Shown here: in pieces, positions 6,901-15,420 of the stretch
How positions within the stretch are numbered: position 1 is the first letter of the stretch
How the letters are laid out: each line of letters begins with the position of its first letter
DNA from: an uncultured Novosphingobium sp.
Lineage (GTDB): Bacteria; Pseudomonadota; Alphaproteobacteria; Sphingomonadales; Sphingomonadaceae
DNA length: 16,687 nucleotides
Reading direction: 5' to 3'
Assembly (NCBI GenBank): GCA_946886075.1
Contig: CAMPHR010000051.1
Span: forward strand, 1-16,687
Notes under the pieces: model-generated
The model's database searches: none
What the model saw: only the letters and a program-made list of their open reading frames with translations
Told to the model about the DNA's origin: nothing
Made by a program: the position numbers and the translations under genes

Positions 6901-6972
6901 CATTTGGGCCATCCTCAATCGTGGTTAACCGGTGATTGTCCCACGACAGGACGCTCTTGACCGTATCAATCC

Positions 6973-6978
6973 TATAAT
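6973..6978 (+). promoter_or_regulatory. Consensus -10 hexamer directly before the pbp start codon
   Basis: A perfect TATAAT ends five bases before the ATG at 6984. No -35 sits at normal distance; TTGACC at 6957-6962 is only 10 bp upstream. If used, transcription would begin at or within a base or two of the AUG, giving a leaderless mRNA, consistent with the absence of an SD sequence. Confidence 0.3.
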
Positions 6979-6983
6979 ACAGC

Positions 6984-9044
6984 ATGGCCGAGCCGATGAG
7001 AGACCCCCTGCCCGCGCCCCAGCCTGACCAACCCGAACGCGCGTTCGGCGCAGGCCCACCCAGCGCTTTTGCACCGCCCACACCCTGGCGGCGGCGATTG
7101 CAGATCATGGGCTGGGTCGTTGCGGGATTGCTGGCGTTGCTGATGCTGGTGGTCGCCTGGCTGGCGATCACCGCGCCGCTTTCCCGGTCCCTGAAGCCAA
7201 TCGCACCGCCAAGCGTCAGCCTGATGTCCGCGGACGGGCACCTGATCGCCCGACGCGGCTCGATCATCGATCGCCCGGTGACGATGGCGGATCTTCCCAA
7301 GCATGTCCCGCAAGCGTTCATGGCGATCGAGGACAGGCGCTTTTACAGCCACTGGGGCGTCGATCCGCGCGGCGTTGCGCGGGCGGCCTGGCACAATCTC
7401 TGGTCGGACGGGTCCTCGCAGGGCGGCAGCACCATCACGCAGCAGCTTGCCAAGGGCGTGTTCCTTTCGAGCGACCGGACGTTCGGCCGCAAGGCCCGGG
7501 AAGCGCTGATCGCCTTCTGGCTTGAGGCGTGGCTGACCAAGGACCAGATTTTCGAGCGCTATCTGTCCAACGTCTATTTCGGGGACAATGTCTACGGCCT
7601 GCGCGCCGCTTCGCTCCATTATTTCAGTCGGCCGCCAGAGCGGCTGACGATTCCCCAGGCGGCGATGCTGGCTGGGCTTTTGAAGGCCCCTTCCCGCCTG
7701 GCGCCGACCAGCAACCTGAAAGGCGCGCGGGAGCGAGCGGCGCTGGTGACGCAGGCGATGGTGGAGGCTGGCTATATCAGCAAGGCGCAGCGCAACGCCC
7801 TGCGGCCAGCGCGCCTTGCTGTACGGGACGCGCCCAACCCGACCACCGGGACCTATTTCGCCGATTGGGTTCTGCCCGAGGCGCGTGACCGCGCAGGTGC
7901 CGTCTATGGCGCGCAGACGGTACCGACAACGCTGGACTGGCGGATCCAGCGGCTTGCCGAGGCCGCCGTCCGCAGGGCTCCGCTGGGCAAGGCGGAGGCG
8001 GCGCTTGTCGCTATGAAGCCGGATGGCAGCGTCGTCGCCATGGTCGGCGGTAAAAATTATCGCAACAGCAGCTTCAACCGGGCGGTTCAGGCGAAACGGC
8101 AGCCAGGGTCCACATTCAAGCTGTTCGTCTATCTCGCGGCGTTCCGCGCGGGCATGACGCCAGAAGACTTCATCGAGGACACGCCGATCACCGGCGGCAC
8201 CTATCGTCCATCCAATCATGGCGGCAAATATCGCGGCCGCATCACCCTGCGGCAGGCTTTTGCGGCATCGAGCAATGTCGCTGCGGTCAGGCTCACGCAG
8301 AAGGTGGGCGTTGACGCCGTCATCAAGGTGGCGCGCGACCTGGGCGTGACCGCGCCGCTGACCGAGGACCTCAGCCTTGCGCTCGGCACATCGGAAATCC
8401 CGCTCATCGAACTTGCGCAGGCTTATGCAACCGTGGCCGCAGGCGCCTACCCCGTCATCGCCCATGGACTGCCGCCCGAAGAGCAGGGATGGTTCGAACG
8501 GCTGATGAGCCGCCAGCGGCACTTCAGTCAGGATGAACTGGAAATGATCCGCGACCTGCTGTCGTCCGCTGCAAACCGGGGCACGGGCAGCGCAGCGGCG
8601 CTGCGCACAAGTACCTTTGGCAAGACCGGCACAACGCAGGATAGCAGGGACGCTATCTTCGTTGGCTATGCAGGCGGGCTGGTGACCGCCGTCTGGATCG
8701 GCAATGACGACAATGCGCCGCTCCCGGGCGGAGCCGCAGGCGGCGGCGTGCCCGCGCGGATCTGGCGCAACTTCATGTCCGGCGCGATCAACGAACCTGC
8801 GGAGACGTCGCCCGAACAGCAGGATAGCGACCTGGTCAACGCGATCGCGAATGTGACCGTGGAAGCGGGCCTGGGCAATATGAGCGTTGGGGTCGACCAG
8901 GACGGCATGTCGGTCAATATCGGCCCCAACCAGTTGCGCTTGCCCATCGGCCAGCCTGAAGCACCGCCGCCGCCACCTGCCCCAGCCACCCTACCGCCCC
9001 GAATTGCGCCGACCCAGCCGGTGGATGAAGGCGTGGAACCTTGA
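6984..9044 (+). CDS. Class A penicillin-binding protein (PBP1A-type transglycosylase/transpeptidase)
   Basis: This bifunctional peptidoglycan synthase polymerises lipid II glycans and cross-links the peptides in the periplasm. The 686-residue protein has a Pro-rich cytoplasmic tail and a single N-terminal membrane anchor (about 39-64). The GT51 glycosyltransferase domain (about 85-265) holds the catalytic Glu116 in EDRRFYSHWG, then GGSTITQQLAKG and RKAREALIAFWLE. The transpeptidase domain has Ser376-x-x-Lys379 (STFK), Ser429-Ser-Asn431 (SxN) and Lys547-Thr-Gly549 (KTG), so both activities look intact. The C-terminus is a low-complexity proline-rich tail. It is shorter than enteric PBP1a and lacks an obvious inserted OB-type domain. 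The in-frame Met5 is a possible alternative start. It appears to be a single-gene unit. Confidence 0.93.
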   Translation: MAEPMRDPLPAPQPDQPERAFGAGPPSAFAPPTPWRRRLQIMGWVVAGLLALLMLVVAWLAITAPLSRSLKPIAPPSVSLMSADGHLIARRGSIIDRPVTMADLPKHVPQAFMAIEDRRFYSHWGVDPRGVARAAWHNLWSDGSSQGGSTITQQLAKGVFLSSDRTFGRKAREALIAFWLEAWLTKDQIFERYLSNVYFGDNVYGLRAASLHYFSRPPERLTIPQAAMLAGLLKAPSRLAPTSNLKGARERAALVTQAMVEAGYISKAQRNALRPARLAVRDAPNPTTGTYFADWVLPEARDRAGAVYGAQTVPTTLDWRIQRLAEAAVRRAPLGKAEAALVAMKPDGSVVAMVGGKNYRNSSFNRAVQAKRQPGSTFKLFVYLAAFRAGMTPEDFIEDTPITGGTYRPSNHGGKYRGRITLRQAFAASSNVAAVRLTQKVGVDAVIKVARDLGVTAPLTEDLSLALGTSEIPLIELAQAYATVAAGAYPVIAHGLPPEEQGWFERLMSRQRHFSQDELEMIRDLLSSAANRGTGSAAALRTSTFGKTGTTQDSRDAIFVGYAGGLVTAVWIGNDDNAPLPGGAAGGGVPARIWRNFMSGAINEPAETSPEQQDSDLVNAIANVTVEAGLGNMSVGVDQDGMSVNIGPNQLRLPIGQPEAPPPPPAPATLPPRIAPTQPVDEGVEP

Positions 9045-9110
9045 GGTGATTGACGCCTGAGCCGGGCTGGCGGCATGCCCTGCTCAACATTACGCGATTC
9101 GAGGGCAGAG

Positions 9111-10277
9111 ATGGCATTTACCGCGAAGATATTGCTGCTGGGTTCAGGTGAGCTTGGCCGTGAATTCGTCATTTCGGCCAAGCGGCTGGGTTGCGAGGTG
9201 ATCGCGTGCGACAGCTACGCCGGAGCGCCCGCCATGCAGGTTGCGGACGGGTTCGAAGTCTTTTCCATGCTGGACGAAGGCCTGCTGCGCGCGGCGATCG
9301 AGCGGCACCAGCCGGACTATATCGTGCCGGAGATCGAGGCGATCCGCACGGAGGTGCTGGCCGAAGTCGAGGCACAGGGCATGACGGTCGTGCCGTCGGC
9401 TCGCGCCACCATCATGACGATGAACCGCGACCGCATAAGGGAAGTGGCGGCAGTCGAGCTCAGCCTGCGTACATCGCTCTACCGTTATGCGGAGAGTTTG
9501 GAAGAGGCGCGCGCGGGCGCGGATCACACCGGCTTTCCCTGCGTCATCAAGCCGGTCATGTCTTCGTCAGGCAAGGGCCAGAGTACCGTCCGTTCGGCAG
9601 AAGAGCTGGAACAGGCGTGGAATTATGCCGTGGCGAATATGCGCGGCGACCGCAGCCGGGTGATTGTCGAGCAATTCATCGACTTTGATTATGAGATCAC
9701 GCTGCTGACCGTCCGAAGCCGTGAGGGTGTCAGCTTCTGCCCGCCAATCGGGCATCGGCAGGAACGGGGCGATTATCAGGAAAGCTGGCAACCTGCGCCG
9801 ATGAATCCGGCGGCGCTGACCAAGGCAGAGGATATGGCGCGCGCCGTCGTCGACAATTTGGGTGGCTACGGCATCTTCGGCGTCGAATTTTTCGTGAAGG
9901 GAGAGGATGTCATCTTCTCCGAATTGTCTCCCCGGCCTCACGATACCGGGATGGTGACGCTGATTTCACAAAATTTGAGCGAGTTCGACCTGCATGCACG
10001 GGCGATCCTGGGCCTGCCCGTGCCGCAGGTCCGTTTGAACGGTCCCTCTGCTTCGGCCGTGTTGCTGGCTGACAGAGCATCTGAGACTTTCGCGGTCGAA
10101 GGGATCGCCGACGCGCTGACCGCATCTAGCGGCGAAGTGGATGTGCGGATCTTTGCCAAGCCTTCGACCCGGCCTTATCGACGCATGGGCGTGACGCTGG
10201 CACTGGCCGGTGACACGGACCGCGCTCGCGAAATGGCTGCAGAAGCGGCGGCCAAGCTGCAGATCATCTACAAATGA
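9111..10277 (+). CDS. purT: Formate-dependent phosphoribosylglycinamide formyltransferase
   Basis: PurT uses formate and ATP to formylate glycinamide ribonucleotide, the third step of purine synthesis, as a folate-independent alternative to PurN. The 388-residue length from the ATG at 9111 is close to the 392 of E. coli. GAGGGCAG immediately before this ATG decides the start over an in-frame upstream extension from 9075. Landmarks are the N-terminal nucleotide-fold loop ILLLGSGELGREF (7-19), the ATP-grasp region with CVIKPVMSSSGKGQS, and metal-binding Glu259 (GVEFF) and Glu271 (FSELSPRPHDTGM), which keep the 12-residue spacing of Glu267/Glu279 in the E. coli enzyme. It lies upstream of the NifU-like gene with a 45-bp gap, so co-transcription is possible. 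Confidence 0.95.
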   Translation: MAFTAKILLLGSGELGREFVISAKRLGCEVIACDSYAGAPAMQVADGFEVFSMLDEGLLRAAIERHQPDYIVPEIEAIRTEVLAEVEAQGMTVVPSARATIMTMNRDRIREVAAVELSLRTSLYRYAESLEEARAGADHTGFPCVIKPVMSSSGKGQSTVRSAEELEQAWNYAVANMRGDRSRVIVEQFIDFDYEITLLTVRSREGVSFCPPIGHRQERGDYQESWQPAPMNPAALTKAEDMARAVVDNLGGYGIFGVEFFVKGEDVIFSELSPRPHDTGMVTLISQNLSEFDLHARAILGLPVPQVRLNGPSASAVLLADRASETFAVEGIADALTASSGEVDVRIFAKPSTRPYRRMGVTLALAGDTDRAREMAAEAAAKLQIIYK

Positions 10278-10322
10278 ATGTGCAGCCTTCCGCAGGCGCT
10301 TGAGCTGGCCTAAAGCGAGAGC

Positions 10323-10742
10323 ATGAGCGCCCTCTACAACAAGGATATATTGCGTCTTGCCGCCAGCATTCCGCATCATGCGCGCCTGGCAGAAGCGCAA
10401 GCGAGCGTGGAGAAGCGATCGCCGACTTGCGGATCGCGGGTGACCACGGACGTCAGAATGGAGGGAGGAAAGCTGGTGGAGTTGGGCCTGGACGTCAAAG
10501 CCTGCGCGCTGGGTCAGGCTTCGGCTTCGCTGATGGCTGCACGGGCGATCGGCATGACCGTTGCCGAGCTGGAGGAGGCCCGGGACCGGCTGACCGCCTA
10601 TCTTGCCGGGGAAGGCGATGATCTGGACTTCTGGCCCGGGCTCACCGTGCTGGCTCCGGCCCGTGATTATCCAGCGCGCCACGCCTCTATCCGGCTGAGT
10701 TTCGAAGCGGTTGCAGAAGCTGCCCGCATGGCGGAGGCCTGA
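10323..10742 (+). CDS. IscU/NifU-N-like iron-sulfur cluster scaffold protein with reduced ligand set
   Basis: This 139-residue cytoplasmic protein has the IscU/NifU N-terminal fold and would hold nascent Fe-S clusters. Cys36 (SPTCGSRV) and Cys61 (VKACALGQAS) align with Cys37 and Cys63 of IscU, and His120 (ARHASIRL) with IscU His105. The Asp that follows the first Cys-Gly in IscU is Ser38 here, and the third cysteine (Cys106 of IscU, in HCS) is Ala121. I recall this altered set in other alphaproteobacterial relatives, so it seems a subfamily trait, not a mutation. No iscS, suf or hsc gene is nearby. The stop shares a base with the start of the Kef antiporter gene (TGATG), so the two are translationally coupled. 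Confidence 0.82.
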   Translation: MSALYNKDILRLAASIPHHARLAEAQASVEKRSPTCGSRVTTDVRMEGGKLVELGLDVKACALGQASASLMAARAIGMTVAELEEARDRLTAYLAGEGDDLDFWPGLTVLAPARDYPARHASIRLSFEAVAEAARMAEA

Positions 10743-12562
10743 TGCCCAACTCGCCCGCAGCGGCGGCGCATGCGCCCCTTTCCGCAACCGATCTCCTGCT
10801 GTCCGAAGGCGTCATCCTGCTGGGTGCGGCGGTCCTCTTCGTCATGCTGTTCCGCCGCTTCGGCCTTGGCGCTGTGCTGGGCTATCTCGTCGCGGGGGCA
10901 CTGGTCGGGCCGCAGGGTCTTGGGCTGGTGGGCGGCGCGGAATCAAAGCTTGCGATTGCGGAGATCGGCATCGTCCTGCTGCTCTTCCTAGTCGGGCTGG
11001 AATTGCACCCGGCGCGGCTGTGGCGGCTGAAGCGGGACATCTTCGCGCTCGGCCTGGCTCAGGTCGTGATTTGCGGCCTCGCGCTGACCGGGCTCATTTT
11101 TTACCTTACCGGATTTACCTGGGGCGCTGCGATCGCGCTTGGGCTGCCCCTGGCGCTATCCTCGACAGCGCAGGTGCTGCCCAGCCTCAAAAGCAGCGGC
11201 CGGATCAACTCCCCCTTTGGCGAGAAGGTGTTTTCGATCCTGTTGTTTCAGGATCTCTCGATCGTTCCGCTGATCACCATCGTCGCGGCGCTATCGCGCA
11301 ACCCCGCTGATGCGGGCGGCCCTCCGGGTATTCAGCTCGCGGGATACACCGTGGCTGCGATTGCCGGGCTGGTGTTGGCTGGCCGCTTCATCCTGCGTCC
11401 CTTGCTGCAACTGGTCGGGCGGTTGGGCGAGCGCGAATTGTTCGTGGCGGTCGGCCTCTTCACCGTTCTCGCCGCAGCCGCGATCATGCATGCGCTTCAC
11501 CTCTCCACCGCCTTGGGGGCTTTCGTCGCGGGCGTGATGCTGGCCGATTCGCCCTACCGGCATGAGATAGAGGCGGATGTCGAGCCGTTCCGCTCGATCC
11601 TTCTGGGACTATTCTTCCTGGCTGTCGGCATGGTGCTCGACCTGCAAGCCGTGGCAGCGAATCCCCTGTTCGTCATTGGCATGGCCGCGATGCTCGTCAT
11701 GACCAAGGCGTTGCTGATCACGGGCTTGGCCAGGCTGTTCGGCATGGAATGGACGCAGGCGATCGGCGCTGGTCTACTCCTCAGTCAGGGCGGCGAGTTC
11801 GGCTTTGTTCTTTTCGCACAGGCGCAAAATGCGCTGCTTATCGCGCCACAGGGCGCCAGTCTGTTCAGCGCGATCGTCACCTTCTCCATGGCGACGACCC
11901 CTTTTCTCATGCTCTTTGCCCGCAGGCTGGAGTTTGCGCAGCCAAAGGGTCAGCGGAACCCGGCGGGCCCGGACGAGGCTACGCGGGGAACGGCGATCAT
12001 CGTGGGCTATGGGCGTTTTGGGCAGACGGTCGCCCAGATGCTGATGGGGCATGGGTTCGAAGTCGTCCTGATCGACAAGAAACCTGCGCAGATCGAAGTG
12101 TCGAGCCGGTTCGACATGAAAGTCTATTATGGCGACGGCACGCGCATCGACCTGCTGCGCCGGTCGGGCGCCGAAGAAGCGCGGCTGATCGCCTTTTGCC
12201 ACGACGATCCTTCGTTCGACAGCAAGCTTTTGGAGCCGATTGCCGAAGCCTTTCCTCAGGCCGCCCTGCTCGTTCGCGCATTCGACCGGCGGCAGTTGCT
12301 TGCGCTGAAGGACATGGACGTTGCGGGCGTGGTTCGCGAAGTGTTCGAATCGGCGATCTGCATGGGCGTGCAGGCCATGGACGCGCTGGGCGTACCGCAG
12401 GCGGAGATCGAAGAAGTCGAACGCCAATATCGTGAAAATGATGATCAGCGGCTGACGGTCCAGGGCGAGCAAGGGACGCTTCTCGCGGCCAAGGAACTGA
12501 TGTTCAGGCCGGGCAAGCGGATGCGTCTGCTGGCTCGCGGAGAAGAAGAGGAAAAAGCATGA
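10742..12562 (+). CDS. Kef-type (CPA2) monovalent cation:proton antiporter with RCK domain
   Basis: This 606-residue inner-membrane K+/H+ antiporter of the KefB/KefC group couples potassium efflux to proton entry, classically to acidify the cytoplasm during electrophile stress. The membrane domain (about 20-405) contains FLVGLELHPARLW, the ion-pathway stretch LPLALSSTAQ, and STALGAFVAGVMLADSPYRH followed by GLFFLAVGM. The cytoplasmic RCK/TrkA-N domain begins near 415 with Rossmann motif GYGRFGQ (422-428) and acidic strand end LIDKKP; YYGDGTRIDLL follows. The KefC-like region around the membrane-RCK junction suggests ligand gating, possibly by glutathione or nucleotides, but this cannot be confirmed by eye. 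No KefF/KefG ancillary gene is adjacent. It overlaps both neighbours (TGATG upstream, ATGA downstream). Confidence 0.9.
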   Translation: MPNSPAAAAHAPLSATDLLLSEGVILLGAAVLFVMLFRRFGLGAVLGYLVAGALVGPQGLGLVGGAESKLAIAEIGIVLLLFLVGLELHPARLWRLKRDIFALGLAQVVICGLALTGLIFYLTGFTWGAAIALGLPLALSSTAQVLPSLKSSGRINSPFGEKVFSILLFQDLSIVPLITIVAALSRNPADAGGPPGIQLAGYTVAAIAGLVLAGRFILRPLLQLVGRLGERELFVAVGLFTVLAAAAIMHALHLSTALGAFVAGVMLADSPYRHEIEADVEPFRSILLGLFFLAVGMVLDLQAVAANPLFVIGMAAMLVMTKALLITGLARLFGMEWTQAIGAGLLLSQGGEFGFVLFAQAQNALLIAPQGASLFSAIVTFSMATTPFLMLFARRLEFAQPKGQRNPAGPDEATRGTAIIVGYGRFGQTVAQMLMGHGFEVVLIDKKPAQIEVSSRFDMKVYYGDGTRIDLLRRSGAEEARLIAFCHDDPSFDSKLLEPIAEAFPQAALLVRAFDRRQLLALKDMDVAGVVREVFESAICMGVQAMDALGVPQAEIEEVERQYRENDDQRLTVQGEQGTLLAAKELMFRPGKRMRLLARGEEEEKA

Positions 12563-12885
12563 TCCCGGTTCTCGCGTCCCTCTCAGCGGCGCTCGCGATT
12601 GCCGCTGGTGCTTTCGGAGCTCATGGGGCCTCCAGCCAGGAAGCCGCCGAATGGTTGCGCACGGGTGGCCTCTACCAGCTGATCCACGCGGTGGCCGCGC
12701 TGACGCTGGCGAATGGCGCGCGCGGTCCGGCGCTGTTGCTCCTGATCGGGGCGGCGATCTTTGCGCTCACCCTCTATGTCATGGCTGCGGGGGGTCCTCG
12801 CTGGCTGGGCGCGGTCACTCCTGTTGGCGGCACATTGATGATCGCGGGATGGTTGTGGGCGGCCTGGGCTTATTGGCGCGCGTGA
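12559..12885 (+). CDS. DUF423 family small membrane protein
   Basis: This 108-residue inner-membrane protein of the DUF423 (YgdD/YwdK-like) family has about four hydrophobic helices. The family hallmark is the GAFGAHG stretch (residues 17-23), followed by an amphipathic segment (AAEWLRTGGLYQLIHAVAAL) whose YQLIHA motif is also typical. Biochemical function is unknown. Its ATG overlaps the stop of the Kef antiporter gene as ATGA, so the two membrane proteins are very probably made together. The arrangement invites an accessory role for the antiporter, though the family is widespread and often has other neighbours. Confidence 0.88.
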   Translation: MIPVLASLSAALAIAAGAFGAHGASSQEAAEWLRTGGLYQLIHAVAALTLANGARGPALLLLIGAAIFALTLYVMAAGGPRWLGAVTPVGGTLMIAGWLWAAWAYWRA

Positions 12886-12931
12886 CAGCCTGCCCTTGCC
12901 CCCAACCCCGCCCAAGCATAGATTAACCTCC

Positions 12932-13399
12932 ATGGCCGAACAGCATCATCATCATCACGAACCGACTGGCACGAGTTTGGCAGACGCGGCCCGTAATGCT
13001 CTGGAAGCGCAGAATGAGCAGTGGACGCCGATGCGCGCTGCCATTTTCGAAGCGCTGGCCGCTGAAGAAAAGCCCACGTCAGCCTACGACATTGCCGACA
13101 ATGTTTCCAAGACACGGGACAAGCGGGTGGCGCCAAACAGCGTCTACCGCATCCTTGACCTGTTCGTGGCGAACAATATCGCGATGCGTGTCGAAAGCGC
13201 GAACGCCTACATCGCCAATGCCCATCCGGGTTGCCATCATGACTGCATCTTCCTGGTGTGCCGCAACTGCAAGGAAGCGACGCATGTCGATGATGACGCC
13301 GTCACGGGCGATGTGCGCGCCGTCGCTGAACATCAAGGTTTCCGGGCAGAACGGCCGGTAATCGAGATATTGGGAACCTGCGCCAAGTGCGTGGCGTGA
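12932..13399 (+). CDS. Fur-family regulator, probably zinc-responsive Zur
   Basis: This cytoplasmic metal-dependent repressor has 155 residues. The N-terminal winged helix (about 20-90) includes AYDIADNVSK and the recognition region VAPNSVYRILDLF. The dimerisation domain carries HPGCHHDC (98-105), a CRNC pair (110-113) and CAKC (150-153); two CxxC pairs form the structural zinc site of the Fur family, and the extra Cys/His cluster points to Zur over iron-type Fur. Unusually, the N-terminus has five consecutive natural histidines (residues 5-9). The ATG at 12932 is chosen because the frame upstream has only a TTG and an unlikely leader; no SD is present. It follows the DUF423 gene by 46 bp. 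Fur, Mur or Irr roles cannot be excluded. Confidence 0.85.
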   Translation: MAEQHHHHHEPTGTSLADAARNALEAQNEQWTPMRAAIFEALAAEEKPTSAYDIADNVSKTRDKRVAPNSVYRILDLFVANNIAMRVESANAYIANAHPGCHHDCIFLVCRNCKEATHVDDDAVTGDVRAVAEHQGFRAERPVIEILGTCAKCVA

Positions 13400-13402
13400 C
13401 GC

Positions 13403-13430
13403 GGCCGTTGCGCTTTCAACAGGAACGGCC
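13403..13430. other. Inverted repeat between the zur-like gene and dxs
   Basis: A perfect 7-bp inverted repeat, GGCCGTT (13403-13409) and AACGGCC (13424-13430), spans a 14-base loop in the 49-bp gap between the Fur-family gene and dxs. There is no following T-run, so a factor-independent terminator is doubtful. It could be a binding site or an mRNA hairpin ahead of the dxs leader. Confidence 0.4.
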
Positions 13431-13448
13431 TAGCGCGCTTGGGAGTCT

Positions 13449-15383
13449 ATGTCTTTCATGAATGATCGCCCCTCCACCCCGCTGCTCGACCAGGTGACCT
13501 GGCCGCAGGACCTGCGCACGCTGAAGCCTGAGCAGCTGCCTCAGCTCGCCGACGAATTGCGGCAGGAGGTGATTTCCGCCGTGGGGGTGACTGGCGGTCA
13601 TTTGGGGTCGGGGCTTGGCGTTGTCGAGCTGACGACGGCCATCCACTATGTCTTCGATACGCCGAACGACAAGCTGGTCTGGGATGTGGGCCATCAATGC
13701 TATCCGCATAAGATACTGACCGGACGGCGCGACCGTATCCGCACGCTGCGTCAGGGCGGCGGGCTGTCTGGATTTACCAAGCGGTCCGAAAGCGAATATG
13801 ACCCCTTTGGCGCTGCGCATAGCTCGACGTCGATCAGCGCAGCACTTGGCTTTGCGGTCGCCAGCAAGCTGGCCGGAAAGCCGGGCAAGGGCATTGCGGT
13901 GATCGGCGACGGGGCCATGTCGGCTGGCATGGCTTATGAGGCGATGAACAATGCGCGAGAGGCCGGAAACAGGCTGATCGTCATCCTGAACGACAATGAC
14001 ATGTCGATCGCTCCTCCGGTGGGCGGCCTCTCCGCCTATTTGGCGCGCCTGGTGTCGAGCCGCGAATTCCTTGGTCTGCGCGACCTTGCCAAGCGGCTGG
14101 CGCGCAAACTGCCCCGTCCGCTGCACAACGCGGCACGGAAGACCGACGAATTCGCTCGCGGCATGGCGATGGGCGGCACGTTGTTCGAGGAGCTGGGCTT
14201 CTATTATGTCGGTCCGATCGACGGACATAATCTGGAACAGCTCATCCCCGTTCTGGAGAATGTCCGGGACGCAGCAGAGGGCCCCTGCCTCGTCCATGTG
14301 GTGACGCAAAAGGGCAAGGGCTACGGGCCGGCGGAAGCGGCAGCAGACAAATATCACGGCGTGCAGAAGTTCGACGTGATTACCGGCGCCCAGGCCAAGG
14401 CGCCTCCGGGCCCGCCGAGCTACACCGGCGTGTTCGCAAACGCCCTTATCGCAGAAGCGCAGCGCGACAGCAGCATCTGCGCGATCACTGCGGCCATGCC
14501 CTCGGGCACCGGCCTGGATAAGTTCGCACAGACGTTTCCGGATCGCTCCTTCGACGTGGGCATCGCCGAACAGCATGCCGTTACTTTCGCCGCAGGCCTT
14601 GCAGCGCAGGGCATGCGGCCATTTTGCGCGATTTACTCGACCTTCCTGCAGCGCGCCTATGATCAGGTGGTGCATGACGTTGCGATCCAGAACTTGCCGG
14701 TCCGCTTTGCTATCGATCGCGCCGGGCTGGTAGGCGCTGACGGATCGACGCATGCGGGCAGCTTTGACGTCACCTATCTGGCGACGTTGCCCAACATGGT
14801 CGTGATGGCTGCCTCTGATGAAGCGGAACTGGTCCATATGGTCCACACCTGCGCGGTGCATGACAGCGGGCCGATCGCGGTTCGCTATCCGCGTGGTAAT
14901 GGCACTGGCGTAGCCTTGCCCGAAACACCCGAGCGGCTGGAGATCGGCAAGGGTCGGATCGTCCGCGATGGTCGGCAGGTTGCGATCCTTTCGCTTGGGA
15001 CGCGTTTGGAAGAAGCCCTGCGCGCGGCGGAGGCTTTGGAAGCCAGGGGCTTGTCCACCACGGTGGCCGATTTGCGATTTGCCAAGCCGCTTGATGAAGC
15101 GATGATCCGTCGCCTGTTGACCACGCATGAGGTGGCAGTGACGATCGAGGAAGGCGCGATCGGCGGGCTGGGAGCCCATGTGCTGACGCTGGCAAGTGAC
15201 CTTGGCCTTATCGACAATGGTTTGAAGCTGCGCACGATGCGGCTGCCCGACGTTTTTCAGGATCAGGACAAGCCGGAGCAGCAATATGCCGATGCGCGGC
15301 TCGACGCGGCGGCGATCATCGATACCGTGCTGACCGCGCTGCGGCACAACAGCGCCGGAGTGGCGACAGAGGCTCGCGCCTAA
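13449..15383 (+). CDS. dxs: 1-deoxy-D-xylulose-5-phosphate synthase
   Basis: DXS condenses pyruvate and glyceraldehyde-3-phosphate, using thiamine diphosphate and Mg2+, in the first and flux-setting step of the MEP isoprenoid pathway, which feeds carotenoids, quinones and undecaprenyl phosphate. The 644-residue protein shows GGHLGSGLG with His51, the thiamine-diphosphate motif GDG (153-155) to Asn181 (LNDND), and catalytic Glu374 in [13 protein letters not shown], all at the positions expected from E. coli (His49, GDG/Asn181, Glu370). The C-terminal transketolase domain ([20 protein letters not shown]) is complete. GGGAG precedes the ATG at 13449; Met4 is an alternative. No ispA or xseB gene, frequent dxs neighbours elsewhere, is present on either side. 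Confidence 0.97.
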   Translation: MSFMNDRPSTPLLDQVTWPQDLRTLKPEQLPQLADELRQEVISAVGVTGGHLGSGLGVVELTTAIHYVFDTPNDKLVWDVGHQCYPHKILTGRRDRIRTLRQGGGLSGFTKRSESEYDPFGAAHSSTSISAALGFAVASKLAGKPGKGIAVIGDGAMSAGMAYEAMNNAREAGNRLIVILNDNDMSIAPPVGGLSAYLARLVSSREFLGLRDLAKRLARKLPRPLHNAARKTDEFARGMAMGGTLFEELGFYYVGPIDGHNLEQLIPVLENVRDAAEGPCLVHVVTQKGKGYGPAEAAADKYHGVQKFDVITGAQAKAPPGPPSYTGVFANALIAEAQRDSSICAITAAMPSGTGLDKFAQTFPDRSFDVGIAEQHAVTFAAGLAAQGMRPFCAIYSTFLQRAYDQVVHDVAIQNLPVRFAIDRAGLVGADGSTHAGSFDVTYLATLPNMVVMAASDEAELVHMVHTCAVHDSGPIAVRYPRGNGTGVALPETPERLEIGKGRIVRDGRQVAILSLGTRLEEALRAAEALEARGLSTTVADLRFAKPLDEAMIRRLLTTHEVAVTIEEGAIGGLGAHVLTLASDLGLIDNGLKLRTMRLPDVFQDQDKPEQQYADARLDAAAIIDTVLTALRHNSAGVATEARA

Positions 15384-15385
15384 AA

Positions 15386-15401
15386 GCAACCAAATGGTTG
15401 C
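15386..15401. promoter_or_regulatory. Operator 1: GCAACC-N4-GGTTGC upstream of the SRPBCC-arsR unit
   Basis: A perfect 6-bp inverted repeat with spacer AAAT starts three bases after the dxs stop. An identical copy of both half-sites occurs 42 bp downstream. Twelve-base dyads with short spacers are the usual binding sites of ArsR-family dimers, and an ArsR-family gene is second in the unit these sites precede. Operator 1 overlaps a possible -35 (TTGCGC, 15398-15403). Confidence 0.75.
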
Positions 15402-15420
15402 GCAAGATTGGAAGGCGGTT

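Noticed and set aside
6972..8522. A 516-codon open frame antisense to the class A PBP gene
   Set aside because: It is the mirror of a clear PBP coding sequence and its translation has a composition typical of shadow frames and no motif.
9045..9110. Possible purT promoter (TTGACG at 9050-9055)
   Set aside because: No acceptable -10 box lies 16-18 bp downstream; kept out of the feature list.
13416..15389. A 657-codon open frame antisense to nearly all of dxs
   Set aside because: The dxs strand encodes a complete enzyme with all catalytic motifs. The antisense frame gives an Arg/His/Gln-rich product with no recognisable domain, the usual effect of GC-rich third positions.
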